From NCBI GenBank assembly GCA_030068075.1, contig CM057836.1:71337788-71401787 (forward strand): a DNA stretch of 64,000 bases, written 5' to 3'. Origin of the DNA: Paguma larvata. Lineage: Eukaryota; Chordata; Mammalia; Carnivora; Viverridae. The notes beneath the pieces were generated by a model. The model did no database searches and was not told the origin of the DNA. It was given only the letters and a program-made list of their open reading frames with translations. Below, one piece after another: positions 48,401 through 54,773 of this stretch (positions are counted from its first letter, which is position 1; the number at the start of each line of letters is the position of its first letter). The translations under genes and the position numbers were made by a program.

Positions 48401-51400
48401 CTTGTCTGGACTGAGATAACACATATTATATTCATATGAAAGAATAAGTGTGTTTTATAAAGCTAGCAGCTCAAAGCAGGAAGTCCTTATTACCGGTCAG
48501 AAGGACAAGAATGGAGTGAGGTGTGCCAATGTGGGGAGGGGGGCCCAGGCAGGACAGAGGGACACTTGCACAGGTCACTTAATCTTTAGTCTCCGCAGTC
48601 ATCCACAAGGCGGGTAAAGCAGGTAAAACAGGTATTATCCCCATTTCACAGTGACTTGTGCCAGGTCACACCCCAGTGAGATCCTCCAGCCCAATTTACA
48701 GATTTTTCTACCATATCACAATGATTCATATGTTTATTTGTGGAAGGCAAATAAAACAATAAAATATAACAAATGTTAGTAATTATAAAACACATTTTTT
48801 TTTTTCTATAGCATGAAGGCCCAGGACCAGGTCATTATGACTTGAAAATACCTCAAGCAAATTCTGTCACTTCTTGTTTTCAATCCAGAGTACCTCGATT
48901 CCTGTCCATCCGTTCTGTAAGTACTCTAAAAGATTATGGTTGTAGGTTTTGTGGCGGGGGTGTGTGTGGGGGGCAGTGGGGCCAGGCATAGTTCTATACA
49001 ATTCTAGTGTACATGTATGTGTCCAGTTGCTTGTTAAGGCAGAGCTCAAAAATCTGGCAAGGCCTCAGCCCGTTTCAGGCTCAGAGTGACTCCAGACACA
49101 ATGACTGTGGCGGAATTGTGGTACCAGTTGACAGCATCCAGCATAGTAGTTAGCCATCAATGATCTGACCTGGATGCTCTGTGGGGAAACATGTTTAATG
49201 AACTGAGGTAAGCAGTAGGCAGTGGCTGGCCCCAGCCATCCAAAACCACTATTCTTTGTGTATGTGGCTTCTGGGACTGTGTGTGGCTTCAGAGCAGAAA
49301 CATTATTGCACCAAAGGGACCAAGGCATGAGCAATCACCCTGCCTCCGAGGACTCAGGATAGATAGGGAAGAGGCTCAAGTGCATGGAGAGACACGAAGA
49401 GAGTACCACTTGGGAAGTATGCAACCCTCAGAGCCCTAGAGAGGACCAAGAAAAATTGCAAAAGCATAACATGGCGCTTATGAACAATGGCTATTTTTTT
49501 TTAAGTGCTGACAGTTTTAATTCTCATGGTCTTGTTCCCAACCTGCATCCCAGTTTGAAAGTCCCAGAACTCCCTGGTGTGTAGCCTTATTCGAGATGGT
49601 TGGGGAGACAGAAATACAAATTCTGCCCCGGGGATTCAAGGAAGGGTGGGTGTCAGCCCGGCGTCTTCAGGATCTCGCTCCAGAGCTACCAGTCTGGTGG
49701 GGGGTAGTGTGGTCTTTATCTGGAGGAATACTGGGGACTCCCTGCTGGTGAAATTAAAAACAGACTAACAGCAGAAGGTGGTGGACACCTTCTGCAGATC
49801 CTCACACCCTAGTGGCATCACCATGATCCAGACACCAATTTTTGTCCGAGCTCATCGGGCTGAGCATCTTCAGGAAGTTGGAGTTCTGCTAACCATATCA
49901 GTTTCAGTTAAGCTAATAGAGAAGTCAGAATGTGTAGTGTTTTTTAACGTTTATTTTTGAAAGAAAGAGAGCGCTTATGAGAGCTGGGGAGGGGCAGAGA
50001 GAGAGGGAGACAGAGGATCCAAAGCAGGCTCTGCACTGTCAGCACCTCCTGAGGGGTAGCCTTGTGAGACTGAGGCCCACAAGCCTCCTGTTCTGTGAGC
50101 TGGCTCTCCAGGACTCCACATGCATGTTGCTTCCTTGTTAAAAGCCCTAATAAAGGCTTCAGCTTCCTTTGACGTCTGGCCAGGACTTGATTAGATTTTC
50201 AGGCTGCTCCTCCGCTTTTGGCAGGGGAAACATCCTGTCATTTACAGCAGCTTCTGCATGCCGCTGACTTTATCCACTCCAGGCTGACCACTCTGTCCCA
50301 CTTTCTGAGTAATCCTACTTCCACCCTCCCTGTCTCTTGAAGAGATAACAGACTGCAAAGAAGGATAGAAATGACAAGCACATGATAAGAGAATAAAAGT
50401 GGTGGCAGTTAAGGCACAGAGCTCTTGCTGCCGGCCTAGTGTGGTGCTGTCTGTCCTGGGGGGCCTCCAGCAAGCCTCATTACCTCATCTGATGGGCGAG
50501 GCTCTGGAAGCACCTGGCCCAGGGGCACACCGAACCATTGGCGATGGGACTAGGACTTGAACCCAAGCCTTAAAACTTAGCCACACACTGAGACTAGAAG
50601 ACTATTGCTCGTCCAATAGACCCAAGATAAAATTCCTTTGGTTCCAAGAATAGGTACATGCACCACAGCCTGGGAAACGCTGACCTAAGAAATCAAAGTT
50701 TTTTAGTCTATGAACATGACATTCATTTGCATTTGGTCACTGTGAAGAAGAAGCTTCATTTAAATAATCAGCAAAACAATCTTTTCAAGAATTTCATCCA
50801 AATGAACACGTGACTTTTAAAAATTAGAACTCCTAGATCCCTTGACAATACTTTGGACCCTGGTGTCCGTAGACCCTGGTGTCCACAGACCCTGGTACAG
50901 AAACATGCATTTGAGCTTTTGAGGTCGATCACCCAGGTTCAGAATCTATTTTCTCCAATCCTAACCACTAGACTGAGGTCATTAGTGGGGAGGACAGTGG
51001 CTTTCCCAGGGATAGGAGCAGTCTGGGCTGAGTGCCCTCTGCTAGAAAACATGCCCTCAAGGTGCAGGTGGGATGGGAGCCGCCGGCCTGCAGGTCCAGG
51101 CCAGCCCTTGCTCGTCCAGCCTTCTCTCTGCACCTCTGCAGCAATGGGGGCGGCTGCCGATAGGAGGAGGTGCCACGGAAACGCTCCGCTCAGGGGTGCC
51201 CCAGGCCTCTGCACAGTCCCGTACGGCCCTCGTTCTCCCCAGCGGAGATTTGCTAGCCACGTCCGAGCTCACAGCCAGGCTCTGGTGGCTCCAGAGTTTC
51301 GGGGTCACTCTCTCATCAGCCTTGTCTTTTCTTCTGTTTCCAGAAAACTCCAGGCCCCGGAGCGTACACATCTTCAGCACAGTCCCCCAAGCAGTCCCCG

Positions 51401-51460
51401 ACCATAGCCAAAATGGGCCGAGAACATAGCCTTTTCTTCAACAACACAATTGGCTTTTAA
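9373..51460 (+). CDS. STPG4: STPG4, sperm-tail PG-rich repeat containing 4 (complete, seven coding exons)
   Basis: The coding exons are 9373-9441, 11442-11501, 12815-13075, 26044-26108, 26324-26378, 48812-48916 and 51344-51460, all with AG/GT borders and compatible phases. They give 243 residues against about 248 remembered for human. The family has PG-rich (SHIPPO-like) repeats. Here these are PNPGTY at 46-51, LSPGQY at 134-139, GPGPGHY at 173-179 and TPGPGAY at 207-213; the last three are spaced by F/S-V-RF segments. The motif ATYSFK occurs twice (67-72 and 110-115). Mouse Gse/Stpg4 is reported as a gonad- and zygote-expressed factor linked to active demethylation of the paternal genome; a structural sperm role is inferred from the repeats. 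There is no signal peptide or membrane segment. The gene is on the same strand as CALM2, as in human. The identity rests on remembered human protein and synteny. Confidence 0.93.
9442..11441. other. STPG4: STPG4 intron 1
   Basis: This 2.0-kb intron starts GC-rich and pyrimidine-rich beside the promoter and becomes AT-rich. A MIR-like segment lies at about 10690-10870. I see no SINE and no further exon. Confidence 0.75.
10690..10870 (+). mobile_element. MIR-like SINE fragment
   Basis: The phrases AACTTGCCTAGTCCTCC, AGCTAGTAAGTGGCAGAACC and AGAGTTCAAGCCCA follow the MIR order. The 5' part is degraded. Confidence 0.65.
11442..11501 (+). CDS. STPG4: STPG4 coding exon 2
   Basis: This 60-nt exon lies between TTAATAG and GTAGGT, phase 0 at both ends, encoding residues 24-43 (contains [15 protein letters not shown]). 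It is too short to appear as an open reading frame on its own. It was recognised by its match to the STPG4 N-terminal segment. Confidence 0.9.
11502..12814. other. STPG4: STPG4 intron 2
   Basis: This 1.3-kb intron contains one CAN-SINE (12525-12729) about 85 bp upstream of exon 3, and a short TTG run near 11783. Nothing else was recognised. Confidence 0.8.
12525..12729 (+). mobile_element. CAN-SINE with perfect target-site duplication
   Basis: It is flanked by TAAGAGTGACCCTTCT at 12509-12524 and 12730-12745 (16 of 16). The head is damaged (GGGGCCTGGCGGCTCATAG), but the body and tail are typical. It sits close to the exon 3 acceptor. Confidence 0.93.
12815..13075 (+). CDS. STPG4: STPG4 coding exon 3
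   Basis: This 261-nt exon lies between CCCACAG and GTAAAG, encoding residues 44-130. It contains the first PG motif (PNPGTYHL), a Pro-rich middle ([18 protein letters not shown]) and two copies of ATYSFK 43 residues apart. Confidence 0.95.
13624..13639 (+). repeat. G16 homopolymer
   Basis: This is sixteen consecutive G in STPG4 intron 3. It is probably length-variable and error-prone in sequencing. Confidence 0.9.
13775..13990 (+). mobile_element. MIR-like SINE
   Basis: The phrases ACATGTAATCTCTCAG, GATGTTATCCCCGTTTTGTA and CACTTGTTCAGAGGCATGTA follow the MIR consensus order. Confidence 0.7.
14196..14400 (+). mobile_element. CAN-SINE, second subtype, with target-site duplication
   Basis: It starts GGGGCACCTGGTTCGCTCAG, and the body has the variant ACTCTTGATTTCGGCTCAGG. 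It is flanked by AAGCCAGTAA at 14184-14193 and 14401-14410. Confidence 0.9.
16413..16670 (-). mobile_element. MER20 (hAT-Charlie)
   Basis: The segments CAGGGTTTCTCAACCTTGGC, GTATTGACATTTTGGACAGG and CCCAGTTGTAACAACCAAAA, with a TGAGAACCTTTG end, match MER20 in reverse orientation. An AACC run near 16616-16632 disrupts the right part. MER20 copies are known as a source of pregnancy-related regulatory elements in placental mammals; no function is shown for this one. Confidence 0.8.
16740..17165 (+). mobile_element. L2 3'-end-like sequence
   Basis: The phrase order fits L2 tails: TCTTCAGATCTTTAAGTGTCAC, CTCCCATGAGAGTGAAGCTTCATGAGG (shortened here) and TGTTTTGTTCACTGTTACATC. An AT-rich simple stretch at 17030-17090 interrupts it. 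Confidence 0.6.
17178..17430 (+). mobile_element. CAN-SINE with perfect target-site duplication
   Basis: It is full-length, flanked by AGAACACTGTCTG at 17165-17177 and 17431-17443. The tail contains AAATA/AAAAT repeats, and the high similarity to the typical felid form suggests a young insertion. Confidence 0.94.
17540..18070. other. CpG-dense unassigned block in intron 3
   Basis: About 18 CpG dinucleotides occur over roughly 500 bp, far above the surrounding intron. The block has no repeat signature I recognise. The - strand has two ORFs of 86 and 90 codons end to end, but no convincing protein match. It could be a decayed retrocopy, a regulatory element or unclassified repeat; I cannot choose. 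Confidence 0.4.
18326..18478 (-). mobile_element. CAN-SINE, antisense, truncated
   Basis: The T-rich tail side and (GA)n tract are present (18358-18382), ending near GATCATGACCTGAGA. The tRNA head is missing where the next SINE begins. Confidence 0.8.
18479..18700 (+). mobile_element. CAN-SINE, sense
   Basis: It starts within the head at TGGCTTAGTTGGTGGAGCAT and carries a long CT tract and an A-rich tail. It abuts the antisense copy to its left, head to head. Confidence 0.85.
19020..19800 (+). mobile_element. Old L1 (L1M-type) 3' portion, sense
   Basis: The ordered phrases GAACAAAGGATATGAACTAGCAATTCACAAAGAGAC (abridged), CCACTGTCAGGAATTTACA, GGTACATCCATACAGTGGTA and TATAGTATAATCCCATTTGT match the L1 ORF2 end and 3'UTR. 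It is very diverged and has no usable ORF. Confidence 0.7.
22473..22516 (+). repeat. (TG)n microsatellite
   Basis: This is about 22 TG units within the L1 3'UTR and is probably polymorphic. Confidence 0.95.
22721..22833 (-). mobile_element. Older CAN-SINE subtype inside the L1
   Basis: It is about 113 bp, flanked by CTATGAGTACCCTTTT at 22705-22720 and 22834-22849 (16 of 16). The head is GGGGCACCTGGGTGGCTCAG on the - strand; it lacks the long CT tract. Confidence 0.92.
24115..24314 (-). mobile_element. CAN-SINE, antisense, inside the L1
   Basis: It has a long T run followed by a GAGAGA tract and the felid body. It is flanked by GCAATTGGAATTTT at 24101-24114 and 24315-24328. Confidence 0.93.
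24588..24788 (+). mobile_element. CAN-SINE, sense, inside the L1
   Basis: The head is GTGCCTGGGTGGCTCAATCA and the tail is an A/T-rich run. The flanks CAGATAGTTCATTGTTA and GGCAGTTCAATGTTA look like a diverged target duplication. Confidence 0.88.
25414..25850 (+). mobile_element. CAN-SINE interrupted by a second CAN-SINE
   Basis: The outer copy is split into 25414-25454 and 25692-25850. The break lies in the head, just before GCTCAGGTCATGATC. Confidence 0.9.
25455..25676 (+). mobile_element. CAN-SINE nested in another CAN-SINE
   Basis: It is full-length, starting GGGGCGCCTGGGTAGCTCAG. The outer SINE sequence AAAAGTCTCATTTCA (25440-25454) is duplicated as AAAAGTCTCGTTTCA (25677-25691), so the order of insertion is clear. 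Confidence 0.93.
26044..26108 (+). CDS. STPG4: STPG4 coding exon 4
   Basis: This 65-nt exon lies between CTGTGTAG and GTAATT. It encodes [21 protein letters not shown] and two bases of Arg152. It carries the second PG motif. Confidence 0.93.
26109..26323. other. STPG4: STPG4 intron 4
   Basis: This 215-bp AT-rich intron separates exons 4 and 5. No element is visible. Confidence 0.9.
26324..26378 (+). CDS. STPG4: STPG4 coding exon 5
   Basis: This 55-nt exon lies between AATATAG and GTAAGT. It completes Arg152 and encodes [18 protein letters not shown]. The intron before it is only 215 bp. Confidence 0.93.
26600..26870 (+). mobile_element. L2 3'-end-like sequence
   Basis: The phrases CTCCCTCACTAGAACATAAG, CTTCATGAAGGTGAGGATTT and GCTGACACATGGTATTT follow the L2 tail order. 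Confidence 0.6.
27631..27846 (+). mobile_element. CAN-SINE
   Basis: The head is ACAACTGGGTGGCTCAGTCA, followed by a CT tract and an A tail. The flanks TCTATAGGA and TCTATAGAA are a probable short target duplication. Confidence 0.88.
27938..28400 (+). mobile_element. MaLR-like LTR fragment (MLT1-type), sense
   Basis: The phrases AAGGATCTTGAGATGGGGAG, GATTATCCTGGATTTCCAGT, CTTGATTTTAGTCCAGTGAC and a terminal AATAAA at 28320 match a widespread old MaLR-type LTR. It has the opposite orientation to the copy at 56484-57118. The exact subfamily is uncertain. Confidence 0.55.
28967..29036 (+). repeat. Tandem duplication of about 36 bp, G-rich
   Basis: Two copies begin TCTCTTCTCTTGGGG and end GTGTGGAATGG, differing in the middle. 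The second copy merges into a G run (GGGGTGGGGGCGTGTGG and a seven-G run), which could form a G-quadruplex. Confidence 0.7.
29189..29361 (-). mobile_element. CAN-SINE, antisense
   Basis: It has a T-rich tail, GAGAGA tract and felid body. The head end reads GGGGCCTAGGTGGCTCAGTC on the - strand. There is no clear target duplication. Confidence 0.87.
30072..30405. mobile_element. TcMar-Tigger-type MITE with intact ends
   Basis: The left end is CAGCTGACCCTTGAACAAC, and the reverse complement of the right end is CAGTTGACCCTTGCACAG. The element is 334 bp and is bounded by TA on both sides (30070-30071 and 30406-30407), the tc1/mariner target site. There is no transposase. Confidence 0.82.
30430..30620 (+). 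mobile_element. MIR-like SINE
   Basis: The phrases TTCATTGAGTGTTTTCTGG, AATTCTTACAGCAACTTGG and CGCAGGGTTATTTAGGAAGT follow the MIR consensus order. Confidence 0.65.
30868..31135 (-). mobile_element. CAN-SINE, antisense, with target-site duplication
   Basis: It is flanked by CTAAGATGCTT at 30857-30867 and 31136-31146. The CT tract has expanded into a (GA)n microsatellite at about 30924-30968. Confidence 0.93.
31494..31712 (+). mobile_element. CAN-SINE, young-looking
   Basis: It starts GGGGCGCCTGGGTGGCTCAG and ends AAATAAATAAACGTTAAAAA. The target duplication AAAAATAAAGTCA lies on both sides. Confidence 0.93.
32190..32298 (-). mobile_element. Older CAN-SINE subtype, antisense
   Basis: This is a short form without a CT tract, like the copy at 22721-22833. 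The head GGCACCTGGCTGGCTCAG is on the - strand. Confidence 0.85.
32360..32517 (-). mobile_element. CAN-SINE, antisense, internally deleted
   Basis: The head and tail parts are normal, but the middle body is missing between ATCTGAAGC and ATTCAATGACTTGAGC, about 60-70 bp short. Confidence 0.85.
33241..33450 (-). mobile_element. CAN-SINE, antisense
   Basis: It has a GAGAGA tract at 33286-33322 and a head of GGGTGCCTGGGTGGCTCAAT. The flanks GAAGGAAGATTTTTTAA and GAGGGAAGGTTTTTTAA resemble each other. Confidence 0.9.
35021..35242 (+). mobile_element. CAN-SINE
   Basis: The head is AGGCACCTGGGTGGCTCAGT, with a small deletion after it. The A-rich tail is followed by AAAACTTGGATT, which resembles the left flank AAAATTGGACT. 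Confidence 0.9.
35806..36032 (-). mobile_element. CAN-SINE, antisense, with target-site duplication
   Basis: The left flank TTGGAATAGAATATAATTT and right flank TTGAATAGGATATAATTT differ at few positions. Confidence 0.92.
36655..36876 (-). mobile_element. CAN-SINE, antisense, with target-site duplication
   Basis: It is flanked by TAGAGAGAAGTT at 36643-36654 and 36877-36888 (12 of 12). Confidence 0.93.
37151..37366 (+). mobile_element. CAN-SINE, sense arm of a tail-to-tail pair
   Basis: The head is GGACACCCGGGTGTCTCAGT. Its A-rich tail runs directly into the T-rich tail of the antisense copy to the right. CTTACAACTCTT occurs before this SINE and again after the pair (near 37616), so the second SINE inserted into the tail of the first. 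Confidence 0.9.
37367..37590 (-). mobile_element. CAN-SINE, antisense arm of a tail-to-tail pair
   Basis: This is a full-length antisense copy ending GGGGCGCCTGGGTGGCTCAG on the - strand. The inner flanks share TAAACTT. Confidence 0.9.
39149..39322 (-). mobile_element. CAN-SINE, antisense, shortened
   Basis: The body lacks the TCATGATCTC segment between the body and the head. The head end is GGGGCGCCTGGGTTACTCAG. Confidence 0.87.
39452..39490 (+). repeat. (TG)n(TA)n microsatellite
   Basis: A TG run changes into a TA run over about 39 bp. Confidence 0.92.
39717..39746 (-). pseudogene. Tailless U6 snRNA retropseudogene fragment (nt 1-30)
   Basis: The reverse complement starts GTGCTCGCTTTGGCAGCACA and continues TATACTAAAA. 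This matches the first 30 nt of U6 snRNA with one C-to-T change at nt 11. It is bounded by identical 13-bp direct repeats AAGAGCAGTTCAA at 39704-39716 and 39747-39759, the mark of L1-style insertion. There is no poly(A) tail. It is not a functional U6 gene, since it lacks promoter elements and 70% of the RNA. Confidence 0.85.
40629..40867 (-). mobile_element. CAN-SINE, antisense
   Basis: It carries the GAGAGA tract with an added GTGC repeat, the body and head GGGTGCGCCTGGGTGGCTCA. It is close to full length. Confidence 0.9.
41396..41505 (-). mobile_element. CAN-SINE, antisense, lacking its tail half
   Basis: Only the head-side 110 bp remain, beginning at GTTGTCAGTGCAGAGCCC. The neighbouring sequence to the left is not SINE. 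Confidence 0.85.
41767..41960 (-). mobile_element. CAN-SINE, antisense, with perfect target-site duplication
   Basis: It is flanked by TAGCTTTGTGATTTTA at 41751-41766 and 41961-41976 (16 of 16). It contains a CAGA repeat near 41818. Confidence 0.94.
42540..42850 (+). mobile_element. L2 3'-end-like sequence
   Basis: The phrases GGGTGGCTTTCCCTAACCTT, CTGCTAGAATGTAAGCCCCA and TGAGCGTAGGGCACATGTCC follow the L2 tail order. Confidence 0.6.
43428..43645 (-). mobile_element. MaLR-like LTR fragment, antisense, with a local duplication
   Basis: GGGTTAGGGCCCATCCCGAT followed by CTGCAAGAACCCTATTTCC and GAGGGTCACATTCTGAGGTA fits the same old LTR family as 56484-57118. The terminal segment around GTGAATTTTGAGGGGAT appears twice (about 43520-43566 and 43576-43622). 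Confidence 0.5.
43740..45640. other. Unassigned 1.9-kb block in intron 5
   Basis: There is no SINE and no clear repeat signature. The longest open frame (134 codons at 44637-45041, + strand) has no recognised domain and no flanking splice signals that fit STPG4. It may be an old unclassified LTR/ERV-internal or unique DNA; I cannot decide. Confidence 0.4.
45657..45869 (-). mobile_element. CAN-SINE, antisense, with target-site duplication
   Basis: The flanks ACACATTTCTCTGTTC (45641-45656) and CACGTTTCTCTGTTCT (45870-45885) are matching copies with small differences. Confidence 0.92.
46100..46430 (-). mobile_element. Old L1 (L1M-type) fragment, antisense
   Basis: The + strand phrases TCATTTAGTTTATTTCCAAT, AATGTCTTTGTGGCCAAATA and TAAAAGTGGAATTGCTGGGT are reverse complements of L1 3' sequence. 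Confidence 0.65.
46561..47484 (-). mobile_element. Carnivore L1, 5'-truncated, antisense, internally deleted
   Basis: The + strand begins with a T run and the carnivore L1 3'UTR complement (TTTATTGTCAAATTGGTTTC), continues into ORF2 complement and stops at ATTTATTAAAGAGG. The flanks AGAAAGACTCATTTCT (46545-46560) and AGAAAGACTCCTTTCT (47485-47500) are the target duplication, with one mismatch. A segment of the ORF2/3'UTR is missing at about 47031. Confidence 0.9.
47956..48206 (+). mobile_element. CAN-SINE with perfect 18-bp target-site duplication
   Basis: It is flanked by AGAACTTATTTGGTTATT at 47938-47955 and 48207-48224 (18 of 18). The head is GGGGCACCTGGGTGGCTCGG. It is a candidate for recent insertion. 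Confidence 0.95.
48560..48720 (+). mobile_element. MIR-like fragment
   Basis: CAGGTATTATCCCCATTTCACAG followed by a GCCAGGTCACACCCCAG segment matches the middle of MIR. It lies just upstream of STPG4 exon 6. Confidence 0.65.
48812..48916 (+). CDS. STPG4: STPG4 coding exon 6
   Basis: This 105-nt exon lies between TTCTATAG and GTAAGT, encoding residues 171-205. It contains [12 protein letters not shown] and the FQSRVPRF segment that echoes exon 5. Confidence 0.94.
49940..50046 (-). mobile_element. CAN-SINE, antisense, tail half only
   Basis: It runs from TTTTTTAACGTTTATTTTTG through GAGAGA-rich sequence to CACTGTCAGCAC, then stops. Confidence 0.85.
50856..50900 (+). repeat. Three tandem 16-bp units
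   Basis: GACCCTGGTGTCCGTA, GACCCTGGTGTCCACA and a partial GACCCTGGTACAG follow each other exactly, in STPG4 intron 6. Confidence 0.85.
51344..51460 (+). CDS. STPG4: STPG4 terminal exon
   Basis: The acceptor is GTTTCCAG. It encodes [12 protein letters not shown], then [12 protein letters not shown], and ends FFNNTIGF with TAA at 51458-51460. The C-terminal five residues lie in a different frame from the human-like ending WLLK, which is visible one base over (see findings). Confidence 0.93.
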   Translation, partial: KTPGPGAYTSSAQSPKQSPTIAKMGREHSLFFNNTIGF

Positions 51461-51466
51461 AATAAA
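51461..51466 (+). terminator. STPG4: STPG4 poly(A) signal AATAAA abutting the stop codon
   Basis: AATAAA starts at the base after TAA, so the 3'UTR would be only about 20-25 nt. GT/T-rich sequence follows at 51470-51500 (CTGTGGTCC, TTTGAGTTTAG), suiting a downstream element. No better signal is obvious nearby. Confidence 0.75.
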
Positions 51467-54400
51467 GCCTCTGTGGTCCTAAGCTACTTTGAGTTTAGCA
51501 AGTTCTTATGTTCAGAAAACTCTGTTTTGTCCGCTCTTTAGGAGGGTTTGACTACAGAACGTAATCGATTGCCCTGTCTGCTTATCTGGAATAGTCCCAG
51601 CGCAGTTTCCAGTTCACTCTCTAGAGTGTCTTGGTTCGAATCATAAACTGTGTGCTCACTCTGCTTATTGTCAAAGGGTATATTCCTAGAGACTGCCCCT
51701 GGGCTGCTCCTACGGCAGGACAGGACCTGATATGTGCAGGCTGTGCTCTGCGTGGCCGTGAGCTCTCCGGCTGTGTCCCAGCCGGATTAGAGCTGTAATA
51801 CTTCGTGGGCTCGTGGAGGCTTCCTTGGGGGTCGGGATTTAACCAAGGCCAAGCTGAGCGTGACGGGATCCCAGCAGGTAGTTCTTTCTCTCTCTCAACT
51901 CCCTGAAAAGAACAATATTGATTCAACCCAATGAGTATTTGTGGTTTCAAGTCAACAAAAACATTTGAGTATCTGCTCTGTGCCAGATGTGTGCGGGGGT
52001 TGAGGAGTGGGGGCCGAACAGAAGGACGAATAAGGCATGCATGTGACTGAGTTAGGGGAGGGTTATGGAGGAGACATGGCCAGAAAGGGAGTTTGGGGCT
52101 ACCCCTGGCTCGAGAGGCTTTGCCAAGTTGTGCTAAGCGGCTCTTTCTGGTCTCCTTGTGTGCGAAGCTCAGGCACTGCTCTCACACAGTGGCCGTTCCA
52201 CTGGGAAGATAGGCCCTAGTCTCAGGAAGCCGTCAAGTCACTGCACCTGTTGTATGAAGGCCACAGGCAGGCAGAGCAGGGATAAGGCAGCGTGGCCTTA
52301 AGTGGTGAATGGTGGTCACATGCAGTAGGACAGCTTGGCCGGCACGCAGGGGACCTGGAGGCGGAGATAGAAAGGAGAAGGAAGAAGGTTGGGGACCAAG
52401 GACCTTGTCTGGGGGAAAGGCAGGAATATATATTTGCTGGAGGGGAACAGTGGGAGCCTGGCCCAACTAGAGCGGAGGGTGCCGTGAGGGCGGGGTGGGG
52501 GGGGGAAACTGGGGAAGGCTAAATCAGAAGGTGGGGCCACATGCAGCCATGCATGCCCAGAAGACCCGCTCAGGGACCTCTAGCTAGACAACACCCCGTG
52601 CATGATGGCAGGAAACTCACAAAGGAAGGAGAGATTCCAGAGTCATTAACAAGTGGAAGAGATCTCTTTTTTTAATTAAAAAAAAAAAATGAACTTAAAA
52701 AAATGAATATCAATGCTTATATTTTGTTATATTTTCAAAGGTGAAACCTGCCCCACCCCACCTCTCTTCTCTAGTCTTATAAGCCCTTATAAAAGGGGTG
52801 TCGGAGGCAAGAAAGGGAAGGGCATCATCTCACTGAATTTATTCAAGTTTCTCATTTGTATAAGAAACTCCTTGTGATGGGTTCTTTCAGAACAGAAAAT
52901 GGCCACTTGGAAAATCAGATGTGTCTCAGGGGCAGTGGCTCCTGTCCCACTTTGATTAGAAGATGGCCTCAGGGAAGGTAGTTCCAAATTTTATTCTCCA
53001 AGTGGGTCAGAGTCCCCTGTGGGGTCAGAAAGTAAAGGCTGGCAGTTCTGACAGAGGGGGTTTTCTCTAGGAAGCAGTGACTCAGGTCGCCCCTGGTGCT
53101 CAGGGCAGCTGTTGGTTCTAGAAAGCAAGAGAGGCAAGAGGTGGTCATGTTTGTGTGAGGGTTCACGGGTGGAAAGTGAAAGGAACCTCTCCTATCAGCA
53201 AGGGGAGAGGGAGATTGTAAGTACATAGGGGTATCTCTCAGGCAAGAGTATGAACCACAGGCCAGCAGGAACTGCCTCTCCCTCTGTCTCCCCACTGCTT
53301 CTCTCTCAGGCCTGCTTCTCCAACCTCTGGAGGCCAAACTTCACTGCTTCTTCACAGGTATAGGGTCTAATGTGGCTACTGCAGGCTCTCCTCAGGTCAT
53401 TTCCTGAGCCAACACCCTAAAAGAATGTAAGCAGCCCCTCTTGGTTCCAGCATCAGGTTCCCAGGAGAGACACCCCATTGGCCAGCATGGATCAGGGGTC
53501 TGCTGCTAGGCCCTTGGTGCAGACACAGCTGAGGGGCCCACCTGTGTGCTGTGTGTGTAATTGGGATGGAGGATAGCTCCTTGGATTCTAGAAGAGAATG
53601 AAGACCCTTTCAGAATGAGAAGGGGAGGATGTCTTCACCGGCCTGCAAGAAGGGGGTTGGAGAGGCTTACAAAGACTTCACCTGAAGGTAGAACACTGGA
53701 GAAAATTCTGCAGGGCCATCTGGACACTTGAGCTTTGTCTTTGGCTCCTGTGATTCTGTCTTTTTGGAGCCGGGGCTACCTCAGCCTCTGCCTTCCTTGC
53801 CAGTCTTGCCTTTTGCCTGTAAAGCAGCCCTCACCCTTCTTTGTGGTTTTGGATGATGTGACAGCAACTCTGCCCCAGGATATTAGCAGAGGGGCTGGCG
53901 GGAATGAGGTGGTGAGAAGAGCAGTGTTTCACTGCTTCTCTTTGGCATAATCCAGTAGTTTTTATAGTGTTTCATACAAGTAGAGAGAAGCATTTCCAAA
54001 GGGACCAGAGGAATTCGGGGTGGCTTTTTCTTGCCACAAGCCTGAAACTGAGACAATAATTGAAGAGCAGAGCTCCCTTCTGTTCTTTCCAAGATGGAGA
54101 GACTGGGTTGACTTTGAGCTTGAGTTCTGGGGTTGGGATTTTACCACGTAGCAGCCAGGATTGTTGTGCGTGCACCTAGTGATGTGTCCAGAAGGGCTTA
54201 GAAAAGCCATAGAGTGTGGCAGATGGAAGGGACCGTGCTGTGTATCCTAAGTCCCTCCTTCCTCCCCCAACGACTGCTGTGACACTGCTTCTTGAGGTCC
54301 ATGTCCTAGCTTGACTGACCATCCTCTGTTCCTCTCCCCTCCCACCCACCCCCAACTGCTCTCTGAATTTGGCTTCAACCAGAGGGCATGGCTCTTCTTG

Positions 54401-54773
54401 GCTGCAAATATCTTCTGCTGTTTCCATGTGACATTCTCTCTCCATTAAGTCAGAGCATGCATGTCAGAAGTCACCGCACTGATGAGGACAGCTTGTTCTC
54501 CTCCTCCTTCCTCTTTTCTCTTTCCTTCCTTCCTCACCCCCATCCACACCCCTCACTGCCCTCTGGAGCTACAGGGGACACCTTCCAGACCTGGAGGCAA
54601 GGGCCACATGTCTCTTGGGTGCCAGGCCCTGCCTCCACAGTCATCTCTCACCCGCTTGACGCCACTGATGTCAGTGCAGCACAGAGCTGCCTGGACTCGG
54701 ATCCCTATGCCTGGCATTACTTTGAAAGCCCTATTATCTTGAAAACATAGTTCATAATCTATAAGTTCAGAAT

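Larger units (their letters stand above)
26379..48811. other. STPG4: STPG4 intron 5
   Basis: This 22.4-kb intron is the most SINE-dense part of the window. It also holds a MaLR-like LTR piece, a Tigger-type element, a U6 fragment, an internally deleted L1 and several MIR/L2 remnants. No exon is supported within it. Stretches at about 37620-39140 and 43740-45640 show no recognisable element or gene. Confidence 0.75.
48917..51343. other. STPG4: STPG4 intron 6
   Basis: This 2.4-kb intron contains a truncated antisense SINE (49940-50046), three 16-bp tandem units (50856-50900) and GC-rich sequence next to the last exon. A segment near 50145-50170 with AATAAA resembles an LTR or transcript end, but not strongly enough to call. 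Confidence 0.7.

Noticed and set aside
50041..50190. Possible solo LTR with an AATAAA at about 50150
   Set aside because: Only a short segment resembles an LTR R/U5 end; no matching termini or target duplication could be found.
50853..51407. 184- and 118-codon frames around the last STPG4 exon
   Set aside because: They run through intron 6 and overlap the true exon in wrong frames; they start within or near a 16-bp tandem repeat.
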